A DNA stretch of 64,000 nucleotides from Vibrio pacinii DSM 19139 (GCF_000711795.1 NZ_KL543978.1:1-64000); one strand, 5' to 3'. Positions 34,652-44,408 are shown, numbered from the stretch's first letter. The notes: generated by a model not told the origin, from the sequence alone. Numbers and translations are program-made.

Positions 34652-35710
34652 ATGGGAAAGCATGAACCCTTACCTGAACTAACCGACGAGGCGATTCTCG
34701 ACTTAAAACAGCAAAAGCGCGTTTTAAAAGTTATCGCCTCCATTACTCTAGCTGTTTTTATACCTCTTGGGCTTAAAAACATCCTCATCGGCGAAGTAAT
34801 ACTCGGCGTCGTGTTACTGACATTCGAAGTATCTTTATTGCTCGAGATCACTGCGATTATCTACAATCGCAAACGTTTACTCGGTATTTACCCGCCACTT
34901 ATCTTGCTGATTTTCTCCGCCGTTCTCGCTGTCCGAATATTTGGAACGCTTGCCACGTATTGGCTATTTCCTGTAGTGATTGCTCTAGTGTTTCTTGTTC
35001 CCCACCGAGACGCGATTGTCGCCAATTTTATTTTGATTTCAGGTTCTGGATTCGCAGCTTTAATGCACCAACATTCGGAAATCTCCATTCGTTATATTGT
35101 TGCCCTTATTGTTACCGCGATTATCGTTCATATCGTCGTAAGATCAGTGCGCGAACTACAACTCGAGCTCAAACGTCTTCTCGTCACCGATGCGATGACA
35201 GGAGCCTATAACCGCCATCGACTGCAAGAGTCTTTGGTAACGGCTCGCGATATGTATCAATACTCAACCATTGCCATCATTGATGTGGATAATTTCAAAT
35301 ACGTAAATGATACATTTGGTCACGACATCGGCGATAATGCTCTAGTGCAGATCGTTGATCTTATTAACCAACATACCGAACATTCGGAATTGCTTTTCCG
35401 CTTAGGTGGTGATGAATTTTTATTACTTTTTTTAGGCAAAGACCAAGTTGACGTTAATCACACCATGCAATCCATCACTCGTGCAGTACGTCTATTACAA
35501 AACGAGCAAAACTTACCTCTAACTATCAGCAGTGGCATCGCTCAATCAGTTGGTGATGAGAACACCAAACAGTGGCTGAAACGGGCAGACCAAGCGTTAT
35601 ATCATGCGAAACAGTCAGGCAGGGACCAAGTCTGTGTTGCTAGGTCTGAACACCAAGTAGATGTTGAAGAAGAGTGTTATCCAATCGCTAAAAGTTCGAA
35701 GACGCATTAA
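34652..35710 (+). CDS. Membrane-bound GGDEF protein (probable diguanylate cyclase)
   Basis: 352 residues from ATG 34652 (GAGAG upstream); the frame is open to 34553 without a good start. Five or six membrane helices span about 25-165, forming an integral membrane sensor. The GGDEF domain follows, with the substrate region DAMTGAYNRH and active site RLGGDEFLLLF, so c-di-GMP synthesis is likely. No RxxD inhibitory site is seen at the usual position. It follows cosR by 67 bp. The C-terminus overlaps the end of the convergent Lrp gene by 23 bp. Confidence 0.88.
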   Translation: MGKHEPLPELTDEAILDLKQQKRVLKVIASITLAVFIPLGLKNILIGEVILGVVLLTFEVSLLLEITAIIYNRKRLLGIYPPLILLIFSAVLAVRIFGTLATYWLFPVVIALVFLVPHRDAIVANFILISGSGFAALMHQHSEISIRYIVALIVTAIIVHIVVRSVRELQLELKRLLVTDAMTGAYNRHRLQESLVTARDMYQYSTIAIIDVDNFKYVNDTFGHDIGDNALVQIVDLINQHTEHSELLFRLGGDEFLLLFLGKDQVDVNHTMQSITRAVRLLQNEQNLPLTISSGIAQSVGDENTKQWLKRADQALYHAKQSGRDQVCVARSEHQVDVEEECYPIAKSSKTH

Positions 35711-36158
35711 AGATGGGCAATTCGCTACCACCTTTAACCTGACGTATCGCTAAGTGAGTATGGATGTCTTTAACGTTTTCAAGTCGCTGTAGCTTACGGG
35801 TGAATCCTTCATACCCCAATAGATCATGGCTGACCACTTCAAGTAAATAATCATATGCCCCCGAAACCACATGGCAACTGATCACCTCATCCATATCTTG
35901 AATCGCGCACTCAAACTCATCAATACTAGTGGCTTGGTGATTACTTAAGCTCACTTCGACAAACACCGTCATACCAACACCAATACGATCTTTATTCAAG
36001 TAAGCCCGATAACTGGCAATAATACCGGACTCTTCTAGCCGCTTGATACGCCTTGCACAAGGTGATGCCGACAACCCGACCTTATCGGCAATATCGGCAG
36101 TGGCTTGACGTGCGTCTTGCTGCAGCAGTCTTAGGATATGTTTATCTATACGATCCAT
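35688..36158 (-). CDS. Lrp/AsnC-family regulator
   Basis: A transcription regulator of 156 residues. The N-terminal helix-turn-helix contains LLQQDARQATADIADKVGLS and CARRIKRLEESGII. The C-terminal RAM/AsnC domain (about 65-145), which contains CHVVSGAYDYLLEVV, binds amino acids and assembles dimers into octamers. It is divergent from an EamA-type exporter, a common pairing in which the Lrp protein controls export of an amino acid. Its 3' end overlaps the upstream GGDEF gene by 23 bp in the convergent orientation. Confidence 0.93.
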   Translation of the reverse strand: MDRIDKHILRLLQQDARQATADIADKVGLSASPCARRIKRLEESGIIASYRAYLNKDRIGVGMTVFVEVSLSNHQATSIDEFECAIQDMDEVISCHVVSGAYDYLLEVVSHDLLGYEGFTRKLQRLENVKDIHTHLAIRQVKGGSELPIFNASSNF

Positions 36159-36302
36159 CTCTTTTCGCCTTTTTCACGCGCCAACAACACTTTAAACGCG
36201 ACTTTCTACTAACAACTCATAAAATCAGGACTAATATTGCCAGATATCGGCTTCATTTTCGCACCATAATGTTAACAAATTCAATTTAGCTCACGGATCG
36301 AT

Positions 36303-37229
36303 ATGCTTTCTGGTTACTTGGCAATGTTTACCACATTACTACTTTGGTCAGGTTTTTTTCTTTCGTTACGCAGTGGAGCGCATTCGGAATTAATGACCGG
36401 CGACATCGCTTTAACTCGCTTTATCATCCCTTGTTTGATCTTATTACCGATTGTCTACAAGGCACGAGCCAACATTGCCGTGATTCCAAAACGTTACTTG
36501 CTAGGTATGTTTGTTGGTAGCGGTCTGCCTTATTTGATGGTAGCGGGGACAGGAATGCAATATGCGCCAGTTTCTGACGGCAGTGCTCTTGTTCCTGGCA
36601 CCTTGCCTTTGTTCGTTTCCGCCATCGCTGTACTACTGTTTAAGCAGCCGTTAAGTTCTCACCGAATCTTTGGTTTAGTCTTAGTCATCTCAGGCATAGC
36701 CACTTTTTTATCGCAGAGTTTTTCTAATATGAACGACGGCTTACTGCAAGGGCATTTACTGTTTTTGCTTGGTAGTGTCATGTGGGCAACATTTACCATT
36801 TGTGCGCGAGTCTCTAACCTCGATCCACTCGCCGCTTCTGGGCTGGTATCATTACTTTCTAGCCTATCGTTAGTCTTACTGGTTTTAACTGGCGGTATTG
36901 ATAGCTATCTAGTCACTCAATCTCTGTCGGCTTGGCCATGGCAAGAGTTATTTGGTCATATGATGTTACAAGGAATAGGCGCCGGGTTAATTGCCGCTTT
37001 TACCTACCTTCATGCTATCTCTGTGTTAGGAGCTGAACGAACGGCAGCATTTGGCGCCGCAACACCCGCCATCGCGACCCTGCTTGCTATTCCAGTGTTT
37101 GCTGAGTCTCCATCGCACTTAGGTTGGATTGCATTAGGGTTAATCTGTTTTGGAAGTTTAATCTCGAGTAATGTTTTACTTAAGAAGGATACGTCTTTGC
37201 ACTATCAACCCCCATCATTTAAAAATTAA
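36303..37229 (+). CDS. EamA-family (DMT superfamily) transporter
   Basis: An inner-membrane protein of 308 residues with ten predicted helices in two EamA repeats (about 1-140 and 150-295). Members export amino acids or other metabolites. The divergent Lrp-type regulator suggests an amino acid substrate, which is inference. The second repeat contains GAERTAAFGAATPAIATLLA, a typical EamA stretch. Intergenic distance to the regulator is 144 bp, enough for a shared control region. Confidence 0.9.
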   Translation: MLSGYLAMFTTLLLWSGFFLSLRSGAHSELMTGDIALTRFIIPCLILLPIVYKARANIAVIPKRYLLGMFVGSGLPYLMVAGTGMQYAPVSDGSALVPGTLPLFVSAIAVLLFKQPLSSHRIFGLVLVISGIATFLSQSFSNMNDGLLQGHLLFLLGSVMWATFTICARVSNLDPLAASGLVSLLSSLSLVLLVLTGGIDSYLVTQSLSAWPWQELFGHMMLQGIGAGLIAAFTYLHAISVLGAERTAAFGAATPAIATLLAIPVFAESPSHLGWIALGLICFGSLISSNVLLKKDTSLHYQPPSFKN

Positions 37230-37297
37230 TCGACTTTGATGTTGGTTGGCGATACAGGTATAGTCCTGCCGGTCTTTGTTGATTTGGAACACCTGAT

Positions 37298-37606
37298 TTG
37301 AAAACGCCTTGTATCGCAGCCTGCAAAAATAATCATGGTATCTGCAGTGGATGCCATCGCACCATGAATGAAATCGTTAACTGGCGTCATTTTTCTGATG
37401 CTGAGCGAGATACGGTCATCACTAATATTCAGCGACAGACGTCAACCCATCAATGCCCATCGTGCCATGCGCCAGCACAATGCGATATTAGTCAAGGTAA
37501 GGCCACTTGTTGGTGCTTTGAGGTAGAACAGCGTGACACATCAAGCCTGGTTGAGAATAGCGCCTGCTTGTGTCGACAGTGTTTAACCGCGCTTCCTCTG
37601 GCATAA
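37298..37606 (+). CDS. DUF1289 plus cysteine-rich CWC domain protein
   Basis: A small protein of 102 residues. Residues 1-45 match DUF1289 (TPCIAACKNNHGICSGCHRT, then DAERDTVI). Residues about 50-100 match the cysteine-rich CWC family (CPSCHAPAQC, ATCWCFEVE, ACLCRQCLTAL). Both parts are predicted metal-binding, probably Zn or Fe-S. The start is TTG 37298, since no ATG lies before the first conserved Cys; GGAAC is about 9 nt upstream. Function is unknown. It lies 68 bp after the EamA gene and could share its transcript. Confidence 0.82.
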   Translation: MKTPCIAACKNNHGICSGCHRTMNEIVNWRHFSDAERDTVITNIQRQTSTHQCPSCHAPAQCDISQGKATCWCFEVEQRDTSSLVENSACLCRQCLTALPLA

Positions 37607-37817
37607 AAACTCACCACATTCTGCATGATTATTTTCATTAGTTTATCTAATGGAAAAGTAAAATTTTTATCTTGTTTAAGATCACGCTTTTTGATTGCGA
37701 GTTACTGTAACTCGCTCTAATATCTCGCGCCTAAATAGTTCCCTATTTGATTTAATTCATTAGCCTAGCTTTGCAAAGGCTCTCTTTTTTACGCTTTGAA
37801 TTTAGGTGTAGTAGAAA

Positions 37818-39023
37818 ATGTCAGCGTCGTCTCAAGTGATTAAACTCGTGTTCCTTATCGCTATTTTGACAGCAGTGGGTCAAATGACTCAAACCATGTA
37901 TGTACCTTCAATTGGTTATATGGCGAACGAGTTTTTGGTCTCGCCTGCCGCTCTTCAAGCGGTAATGGCGTGTTATTTGATCCCTTATGGCTTCTCACAA
38001 TTTATCTACGGCCCAATGTCTGATCGCTTGGGTCGTAAGCCGATTATTATTGTTGGCTTGTTGATTTATATTGTTGGTTCTTTGCTAACTCTATTTGCCC
38101 ACAGCTTTGAATGGTTTCTGGCAGGCAGTTTTGTTCAAGGGTTAGGCATTGGTTGCGGTGGTGCGATGTCACGTACGTTAACTCGCGATTTGTTTGAAGG
38201 TGCAGAGCTACATAAAGTAAACAGCTTGATCAGCATGTGTGTGATTTTTTCACCACTGTTAGCCCCCGTATTAGGTGGTTTCTTAACCGAAAGCTTTGGC
38301 TGGCGTTCAAGTTATATGTTCTTGGCACTCTTTGCGATTGCAGTGGTGATTACGATGATGACTAGTTTTATCGAGACATTGCCGCGTGAAAAACGCCGCT
38401 ATGAGAAAGTCAGCCATAGTTATAAATTTGTGTTGTCTGATCGTCGCTTTCAAGGCTACTTAATCTGCCTAGTTGCGACCTTCTCAGGCATTGCTATCTT
38501 CGAAGCGGCAGCAGGCGTATTGTTGGGAGGTGTGCTTGAGCTACCTGCAACGACCGTTAGCCTATTATTTGTATTGCCGATCCCGGGCTACCTATTCGGT
38601 GCTGCGCTTTCAAGCTATATTGCGGCTAAATACGATGAGAAGCGTGCGATGAGTGTTGGGCTTCTAGCGACAATGGTTGGTGCACTAATTGTCTTGATCC
38701 CAGGTTTGATGGGTGAGACTACCGCGCCCACATTGATTGGTGGCGCGACACTCTATTTCTTAGGTGGTGGAATTTTGTTTCCAGCCGCTACGACTGGCGC
38801 GCTATCGCCCTTGCCTTATCACGCAGGCACTGGCGGTGCATTGTTGGGTGGTATGCAAAACTTAGGCGCCGGTTTAGCGACACTTGCAGCATCATTAATT
38901 CCGGCACCAAACCAGATGCCGCTAGGCGCATTAATGCTGATCATGTCGTTCATCGCCCTACTCGGCTTGCTGCGCGTATACCGCAAAAACGACCCGTCTA
39001 ACGAGATGCCTTTGGCGATATAG
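37818..39023 (+). CDS. emrD: EmrD-type MFS multidrug exporter
   Basis: An inner-membrane drug:H+ antiporter of 401 residues and twelve helices, of the DHA1 (Bcr/CflA/EmrD) group. Motif A reads GPMSDRLGRKPI between helices 2 and 3. YVPSIGYMANEF in the first loop and IFSPLLAPVLGGFL in helix 5 (motif C) are family features. V. cholerae has a related EmrD-3 exporter. The substrate range is not predictable. It is a single gene, with 211 bp of leader and a strong terminator. Confidence 0.87.
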   Translation: MSASSQVIKLVFLIAILTAVGQMTQTMYVPSIGYMANEFLVSPAALQAVMACYLIPYGFSQFIYGPMSDRLGRKPIIIVGLLIYIVGSLLTLFAHSFEWFLAGSFVQGLGIGCGGAMSRTLTRDLFEGAELHKVNSLISMCVIFSPLLAPVLGGFLTESFGWRSSYMFLALFAIAVVITMMTSFIETLPREKRRYEKVSHSYKFVLSDRRFQGYLICLVATFSGIAIFEAAAGVLLGGVLELPATTVSLLFVLPIPGYLFGAALSSYIAAKYDEKRAMSVGLLATMVGALIVLIPGLMGETTAPTLIGGATLYFLGGGILFPAATTGALSPLPYHAGTGGALLGGMQNLGAGLATLAASLIPAPNQMPLGALMLIMSFIALLGLLRVYRKNDPSNEMPLAI

Positions 39024-39030
39024 ATGGAAG

Positions 39031-39056
39031 AAAGGAGCTCATCGAGCTCCTTTTTA
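39031..39056. terminator. Terminator between emrD and viaA
   Basis: AAAGGAGCTC and GAGCTCCTTT pair around a 3-nt loop, followed by a TTTTATTTTT run, between convergent genes. Confidence 0.88.
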
Positions 39057-39076
39057 TTTTTGATTATTGAGTTTGA

Positions 39077-40522
39077 CTACCATTTTTTCATCAAGCGCCC
39101 AACAAGATTGGGGTGATAGGCCCAGCTATGATCAAATAGGCTCATTAACTCAGGATTACCGTATTTCGATAAACTGATCGCATGAAAGCGGTTTTTGGCT
39201 TTTTTGAGCTCGGCGACTTTATCAACCATCTGCTGAGATTGCTTTGGCGCGATAAAGTCTGAAATGACCACCATATCGGCATTTTTATATTTGCCACTAC
39301 TCATCAACTCAATGGATTTAAACAGCACTGGCTCTAAATCGGTTCCGCCATGGAAGCTATAGCTTAAAAAATCACTCGCCTCACGAAGACCATCTTGCCT
39401 TGTCAACTCATAAGTAATTTGCTCAGTAGAAAACAGCATCACATAACAATCTCGATCTTCTGCCAGTGCAATTTGCATTAACGCATAAGCCATCGCCTTT
39501 GCACACTGTTCTGGGAAGCCACTCATCGAGCCTGATGCATCAACACATATAATGAACGGTCCTTTCTCAACATCAACTTGCTTATTATCTGGTTGCTGAG
39601 CGCGGATCTTTCTTAGCGTTCTCGACTTTCCTTGCATGCGATAGTTCATTAAACGCTTATCGACTAAGTGTTTATAGAACACGACTTCTAACTCAGGATA
39701 AGCAAGGAATAAAGTTTCATTAGGCAGTAACTTGTTCAGATCATCGCTTTCATGAACGCCGACAATATCATCTGTCGCTTCATCTGACTTTTCTTCCACC
39801 ATCTGCAACTCTTCAGCTGGCGCACGATTAAGCTCGGGATCATCAACCTGCCCTGCCATACGTCCAAGCTTTTCCGCGATCTCTTGTAGTCCCTTATTTT
39901 TCGCCAAAAATTCTGCATGGCGTTTCATCACCGTGAGATCGCTCTTACTCAATTTTGCCGATGCCATATCCCACAGTCTGCCTACGCTCGCTTGGTCTCC
40001 TTCTTGCGTGACTTTATCCATGTTTTTCATGGTTTCCATCCGCTGATAGAGATCTTTAAGCACTTTTTCTTGGTTCGCTTTTAACTCACTCAATTGGGCC
40101 TGGCGCAAGGCATCCGACAAACTTTGGTACCATTGATCGCAAAAATAGTGTGGCAACATTGGGTTATTAATCCCTTTGTTCTTTTCGATTAAACGCCTCG
40201 CTTGAAGATAAAAGGCAGAGTGCCACTCAAGCTTCCTGATCACATCAGGAATACGCTCAAAAAACTCTGATTCATTCCAATAAATAACCTCTTGATATAA
40301 AGCTATCTCTTGTTGAAATCGTTCTGTCTCACACACTTTAGTAATGCGTTTTTTAACGCTACCACGCCATTTGAGAAGGTGGTTTTTGACCGATGACTTG
40401 ACGCCCGGGTTTTCCGCCACCATCATCACTTGTGACCGAGCCATCAGTTCATTCACTGCACTATCAAGCATGCCGGAATCGGCGATTGCTAAAACTAGGT
40501 TTAGACCATCTGCTCCTAACAT
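39077..40522 (-). CDS. viaA: ViaA, VWA-domain partner of RavA
   Basis: 481 residues, close to E. coli ViaA (483). The N-terminal half is helical. The C-terminal von Willebrand A domain (about 310-480) has the MIDAS motif DASGSMSG and the second site Thr/Asp in SFHGGTDLEP. In E. coli ViaA stimulates the RavA ATPase, and the pair affects respiratory complexes and aminoglycoside sensitivity. It starts 9 bp after ravA, so it is co-transcribed and probably made in proportion to RavA. Confidence 0.94.
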   Translation of the reverse strand: MLGADGLNLVLAIADSGMLDSAVNELMARSQVMMVAENPGVKSSVKNHLLKWRGSVKKRITKVCETERFQQEIALYQEVIYWNESEFFERIPDVIRKLEWHSAFYLQARRLIEKNKGINNPMLPHYFCDQWYQSLSDALRQAQLSELKANQEKVLKDLYQRMETMKNMDKVTQEGDQASVGRLWDMASAKLSKSDLTVMKRHAEFLAKNKGLQEIAEKLGRMAGQVDDPELNRAPAEELQMVEEKSDEATDDIVGVHESDDLNKLLPNETLFLAYPELEVVFYKHLVDKRLMNYRMQGKSRTLRKIRAQQPDNKQVDVEKGPFIICVDASGSMSGFPEQCAKAMAYALMQIALAEDRDCYVMLFSTEQITYELTRQDGLREASDFLSYSFHGGTDLEPVLFKSIELMSSGKYKNADMVVISDFIAPKQSQQMVDKVAELKKAKNRFHAISLSKYGNPELMSLFDHSWAYHPNLVGRLMKKW

Positions 40523-40531
40523 ATCGATTCC

Positions 40532-42196
40532 TTACGCGAAGAACTGGTTAAGGTTTTTAAAGCGAAAGGCGGTATGCTCACACTCTGTTTTGGTCGACTC
40601 CAGAACCTGTTGCAGCTGCTGTAAACTTGCTTCCATAATCCGAGGCAGCTCTTGATCAATAAAGCTATGCGGTAGAGCGCCGTGGAAATTTGCACGCACT
40701 TTTCTCAGGTGATGTTCAGCCGTTTCTAGCTGGGCCATCGCTTGCTCACTTCTGCTAACCCACTGTTGGTAAAGTGAGTCATCAAGACCGGCATTAGTCA
40801 CTAACGACACTAAGACAGCGCGGTTAGCAATGTCTTTAATCACTAAGTTACTTTCAGCATCTAGCTCAAAGCGCAGTCGACACAAATTGCTATTTTGATT
40901 AACGTAACCATACACGTCACCTTGGCCATCTTTGATCACGCGCTCTAGATCATTTTTTGCGATATACACCCAGCGGCTATCACCTTTCTCAGATTCAGAC
41001 ACCGATAAATTGCTTTGCAACAGTACTAACTTAACTAAATCAAACGCGCTGCCGACTTTATAGCTTTTAGCCTGTGAAATATCGTAGCTATGGATTTGTT
41101 TTTTAAGCAGCCCTGTCGTCGATTCCATCGATACCGTAATGCCAAATTGCGATTCCAATTCATCTTGAATATCGAGCAATTCTTCACGACACAATGTGAT
41201 TTGTTGTTCGACATCTTGTTGATCGAAGGCGTGGTGTAACGCGAACTCTTTCACCACATTTCGCACCACGTCACGTGATTCAGGGCTGTTCCATAAGCAG
41301 TCTTGTAGAAGCAGTAAATCTAGGGGGTTAATCGCGTCGCGGCCATTGAAATAGGCGCTGGCTTTCAGTAGTTTGACCGCTTTCTTCCAACGGCGATCAG
41401 ACACATACATATCGGTATTGGTGCCATCGAGACCCGTTATCGACGTGGTTGCATTCTCAAGCAGGTCTTTTAGTTCAAATAGCTTCTCAAACACCTCATC
41501 AGAGAGTTCGAGCTTGTCGAGCTCGGCTTGCCACTGATGATATTCTTGATCGGTAATCGCCAGTCCTGGTGGAATCGTTGCTTCTTGTGACGTCCCGACA
41601 GTGAGCATCGATTTAAAATTTTGTTTGTTTTGGATGCGATTAACGAACACACGGACCAACATTCGATCATAAAGCGCTTCAAGCCCACTGTCTTCATCTG
41701 GAAGTTCATTCGAGGCGGACACCAGTAGACGCATTGGAACGCGTTCAATATCGCTGCCATTTTTGAAGGTTTTTTCATTAACAACAGTAAGTAGTGTGTT
41801 AAGAATCGCCGGGCCAGCTTTCCAAATTTCGTCTAAAAATACCACTTGTGCGGTTGGCAGATAACCTTCGGTCAGACGTAAATAACGGCCGTTGTCTTTC
41901 AACTCTTGAATACTGAGCGGTCCAAACACCTCTTCTGGTGTCGAGAAGCGTGTCATTAAGTATTCAAAGTAGGAGGAATTATCGAACGCTTGAATCAGTC
42001 TTTTTGCAATCAAGCTTTTTGCAATGCCAGGAGGGCCCAAAAGGAAAACACTTTCACCCGCAAGCGCGGCAAGTAAGCAGAGTTTTATCGTGTCTTCACG
42101 CTCATATACACCATCAGATAACGCTTCAGCAAGCTTATTAATTCGTTCAGAGAGTAACGCTTTTTGCGAGTGAGAGACTCGGCTGGTACTCATCAT
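40532..42196 (-). CDS. ravA: RavA, MoxR-family AAA+ ATPase
   Basis: An ATPase of 554 residues, longer than E. coli RavA (498), forming hexamers that work with ViaA. Walker A is LLGPPGIAKSLIAKRL (about residue 53), Walker B is VVFLDEIWKAGPAILNTLL (about 118), and sensor 1 lies in RLLVSASNELP. The middle region (about 330-470) is the RavA-specific triple-helical/LARA part, which in E. coli binds the lysine decarboxylase. AGGAGA lies 8 nt before ATG 42196; a second ATG follows directly. Confidence 0.95.
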   Translation of the reverse strand: MMSTSRVSHSQKALLSERINKLAEALSDGVYEREDTIKLCLLAALAGESVFLLGPPGIAKSLIAKRLIQAFDNSSYFEYLMTRFSTPEEVFGPLSIQELKDNGRYLRLTEGYLPTAQVVFLDEIWKAGPAILNTLLTVVNEKTFKNGSDIERVPMRLLVSASNELPDEDSGLEALYDRMLVRVFVNRIQNKQNFKSMLTVGTSQEATIPPGLAITDQEYHQWQAELDKLELSDEVFEKLFELKDLLENATTSITGLDGTNTDMYVSDRRWKKAVKLLKASAYFNGRDAINPLDLLLLQDCLWNSPESRDVVRNVVKEFALHHAFDQQDVEQQITLCREELLDIQDELESQFGITVSMESTTGLLKKQIHSYDISQAKSYKVGSAFDLVKLVLLQSNLSVSESEKGDSRWVYIAKNDLERVIKDGQGDVYGYVNQNSNLCRLRFELDAESNLVIKDIANRAVLVSLVTNAGLDDSLYQQWVSRSEQAMAQLETAEHHLRKVRANFHGALPHSFIDQELPRIMEASLQQLQQVLESTKTECEHTAFRFKNLNQFFA

Positions 42197-42469
42197 ATAT
42201 CGGCTCTCCTAACGTAAAGTAAGTTTGTATGTAGACACAAATTTATACATTTGTTATCACTTTGTTACAAGTGTAATTTGAAAATTGGCCGTTCTTTATA
42301 GCAGAACTACTTTCGTTGGTATCAAATGAAACCTTTGTTTGCAAATTTGAGATGTGAATCACTAACTAGTGCAACCGTATGCAAGAATAACGCTTATTTT
42401 GACTTTATCTCCCTGACACGAAAAGTTATGGTAAAGCTCGTCTAGCGTGAGGACTAAAATAATAACCAT

Positions 42470-42994
42470 ATGGAAAACAACATCACCACACTCCATCAAT
42501 GGAAACGTATCGCACTTGTCGAAGAGTCGGTGGCTCTGCCCAATGGCAAAACCATCACTCACACAACCATCTCTCATCCTGGCGCTGCGGTTATCTTACC
42601 GATTAAGCACAATGGCGAGATTGTTGTGGTCAATCAATTCAGGCCATCATTAAAAAAATGGCTGATTGAACTGCCCGCGGGTACTCTCGAAGCGCAAGAG
42701 CCGATTGAGTCGTGCGCGCTACGTGAATTAGAAGAAGAGACTGGTTACAGTGCCGAAAGCTTGATCCCAATGGGACAAGTGACGCCAATGGCAGGCTTTT
42801 GCGACGAAATACAATACCTCTTTGTCGCCAAAGGGCTCAGTCGTACACAACGCTATTCATGTGATGACGATGAAGTGATTGAAGTACTATCTCTTACCAT
42901 CGACACCTTAGAGCAAAAGATAATCTCCGGTGAGATCACCGATGCCAAAACCATCGCCTGTTTGAGTAAAGCCAAGCTGTGCGGCTATATTTAG
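42470..42994 (+). CDS. NUDIX hydrolase, ADP-ribose pyrophosphatase-like
   Basis: A protein of 174 residues that should hydrolyse a nucleoside diphosphate linked to another group. The NUDIX box runs from GTLEAQEPIESCALRELEEE to TGY (about residues 72-94), with all metal-binding Glu present. The preceding strand VNQFRPSLKKWLIELPAG is as in ADP-ribose pyrophosphatases (NudF type), so ADP-ribose is the likely substrate; this is inference. It is divergent from ravA and 13 bp upstream of ltaE, so it probably forms an operon with it. Confidence 0.88.
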   Translation: MENNITTLHQWKRIALVEESVALPNGKTITHTTISHPGAAVILPIKHNGEIVVVNQFRPSLKKWLIELPAGTLEAQEPIESCALRELEEETGYSAESLIPMGQVTPMAGFCDEIQYLFVAKGLSRTQRYSCDDDEVIEVLSLTIDTLEQKIISGEITDAKTIACLSKAKLCGYI

Positions 42995-43007
42995 GAGTGT
43001 AAATACA

Positions 43008-44015
43008 ATGGATTTTCGTTCAGATACCGTAACTAAACCAACTTCGGCAATGCGTCAGGCAATGGCTGAAGCCCCTGTTGGTGATGATGTCTATGGTGAC
43101 GATCCCACGGTTAACGAGTTAGAACAATGGGCAGCAAAGCGTCACGGTTTTGAAGCTGCCTTATTTACCACATCAGGAACACAAGCCAACCTACTTGGTC
43201 TGATGTCGCATTGTGAGCGCGGTGACGAATACCTTTGTGGCCAGCAAGCTCACAACTACAAATACGAGGCAGGCGGCGCAGCGGTCTTGGGCTCAATCCA
43301 ACCTCAACCGATCGAAAATAATCCTGACGGTAGTTTAGATTTCGCCAAACTTAAAGCTGCGATCAAACCCGATGATTGTCATTTTGCTCGCACTAAGCTC
43401 TTAAGCCTTGAAAACACCATTAATGGCAAAGTGCTTCCGCTTAGCTACTTGGCCGAAGCGCGCGAATTTGTCGATACTCACGGTTTGTCTTTGCATTTGG
43501 ATGGTGCACGCGTCTATAACGCCGCCACCGCACTCGATGTGGATGTTAAAGAGATCGCTCAATATTTTGATTCGATGACGGTATGTTTATCGAAAGGGCT
43601 AAGTGCCCCTATCGGTTCACTGCTGCTAGGTAACCACGAATTTATTGCCAAAGCACGTCGATTAAGAAAAATGGTTGGGGGCGGTATGCGCCAAGCCGGC
43701 ATTCTAGCAGCGGCGGGCAAACTGGCCCTTACCGAGCAGGTTGAACAGTTGAAACTCGATCATCAAAACGCGCAACGCTTAGCTTTGGGTCTTAGTCAAA
43801 TTGATGGCTTCAAGGTCAACCCCGATCTGGTGCAAACCAATATTGTCTTTGCCAAACTTGATCAACATATCGACATTAATCAAATCGCAGAGCAACTGGC
43901 AGAAGATGGTATTACCATTTCTCCAGGAAATCCGATTCGTTTTGTCACCCACAAAGATGTCAGCAGTAACGATATCGATACACTGTTAAGCAAACTTGCG
44001 GTGTACTGCAACTAA
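43008..44015 (+). CDS. ltaE: Low-specificity L-threonine aldolase
   Basis: A PLP enzyme of 335 residues that splits L-threonine or L-allo-threonine into glycine and acetaldehyde. The N-terminus MDFRSDTVTKPTSAMRQAM is diagnostic. The PLP Lys lies in VCLSKGLSAPIGSLL (about residue 197), with conserved HLDGARVYNAA upstream providing the Asp that contacts PLP. Length matches E. coli LtaE (333). It follows the NUDIX gene by 13 bp with AGGAG before ATG 43008, and a hairpin follows the stop. Confidence 0.95.
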   Translation: MDFRSDTVTKPTSAMRQAMAEAPVGDDVYGDDPTVNELEQWAAKRHGFEAALFTTSGTQANLLGLMSHCERGDEYLCGQQAHNYKYEAGGAAVLGSIQPQPIENNPDGSLDFAKLKAAIKPDDCHFARTKLLSLENTINGKVLPLSYLAEAREFVDTHGLSLHLDGARVYNAATALDVDVKEIAQYFDSMTVCLSKGLSAPIGSLLLGNHEFIAKARRLRKMVGGGMRQAGILAAAGKLALTEQVEQLKLDHQNAQRLALGLSQIDGFKVNPDLVQTNIVFAKLDQHIDINQIAEQLAEDGITISPGNPIRFVTHKDVSSNDIDTLLSKLAVYCN

Positions 44016-44035
44016 AAACTATCTTATTGGGATTG

Positions 44036-44062
44036 AGCTTCCCCTAGGGGGAAGCTTTATTG
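44036..44062 (+). terminator. Probable terminator after ltaE
   Basis: AGCTTCCCC and GGGGAAGCT pair around a 3-nt loop (44036-44056), with a short TTATTGTT tail. Confidence 0.65.
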
Positions 44063-44090
44063 TTGGGTTAGTGTCACTTATTGAGAATAG

Positions 44091-44408
44091 ATGATAATGA
44101 TTCGTAGCCTAGTTCTGTTATTTTTTATCCCTTTTGCTACCCTAGCAAATACCCCGTTTGGTGACCCAGAGTTGGGTAAAATCAAAGCGCCAAGCTGTGT
44201 GTTCTGTCATGGAACCAATGGTATTGCTACCAACCCAAGCTACCCCAACCTCAACAACCAGAATGCTCAATACCTTTACCAATCAATGCAAGCCTATCAA
44301 CAAGGTAACCGCCAAGGCCCACTCGCCGAAATGATGGCCGCACAACTGTCACGCTTAAACGACCAAGATTTAAAAGATGTCGCAGCGTATTTTGCCAGTC
44401 AAGAATAA
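44091..44408 (+). CDS. Small periplasmic class I cytochrome c
   Basis: An electron carrier of 105 residues with a signal peptide (to about residue 20, FATLANTP), one haem c site CVFCHGTNG, and a likely axial Met in GPLAEMMAAQLSRL. The family is cytochrome c553/c4-like. Mature size is about 85 residues. ATG 44091 or 44097 can start it; neither has a strong ribosome binding site. No oxidase or reductase gene is adjacent, so its partners are unknown. Confidence 0.88.
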   Translation: MIMIRSLVLLFFIPFATLANTPFGDPELGKIKAPSCVFCHGTNGIATNPSYPNLNNQNAQYLYQSMQAYQQGNRQGPLAEMMAAQLSRLNDQDLKDVAAYFASQE

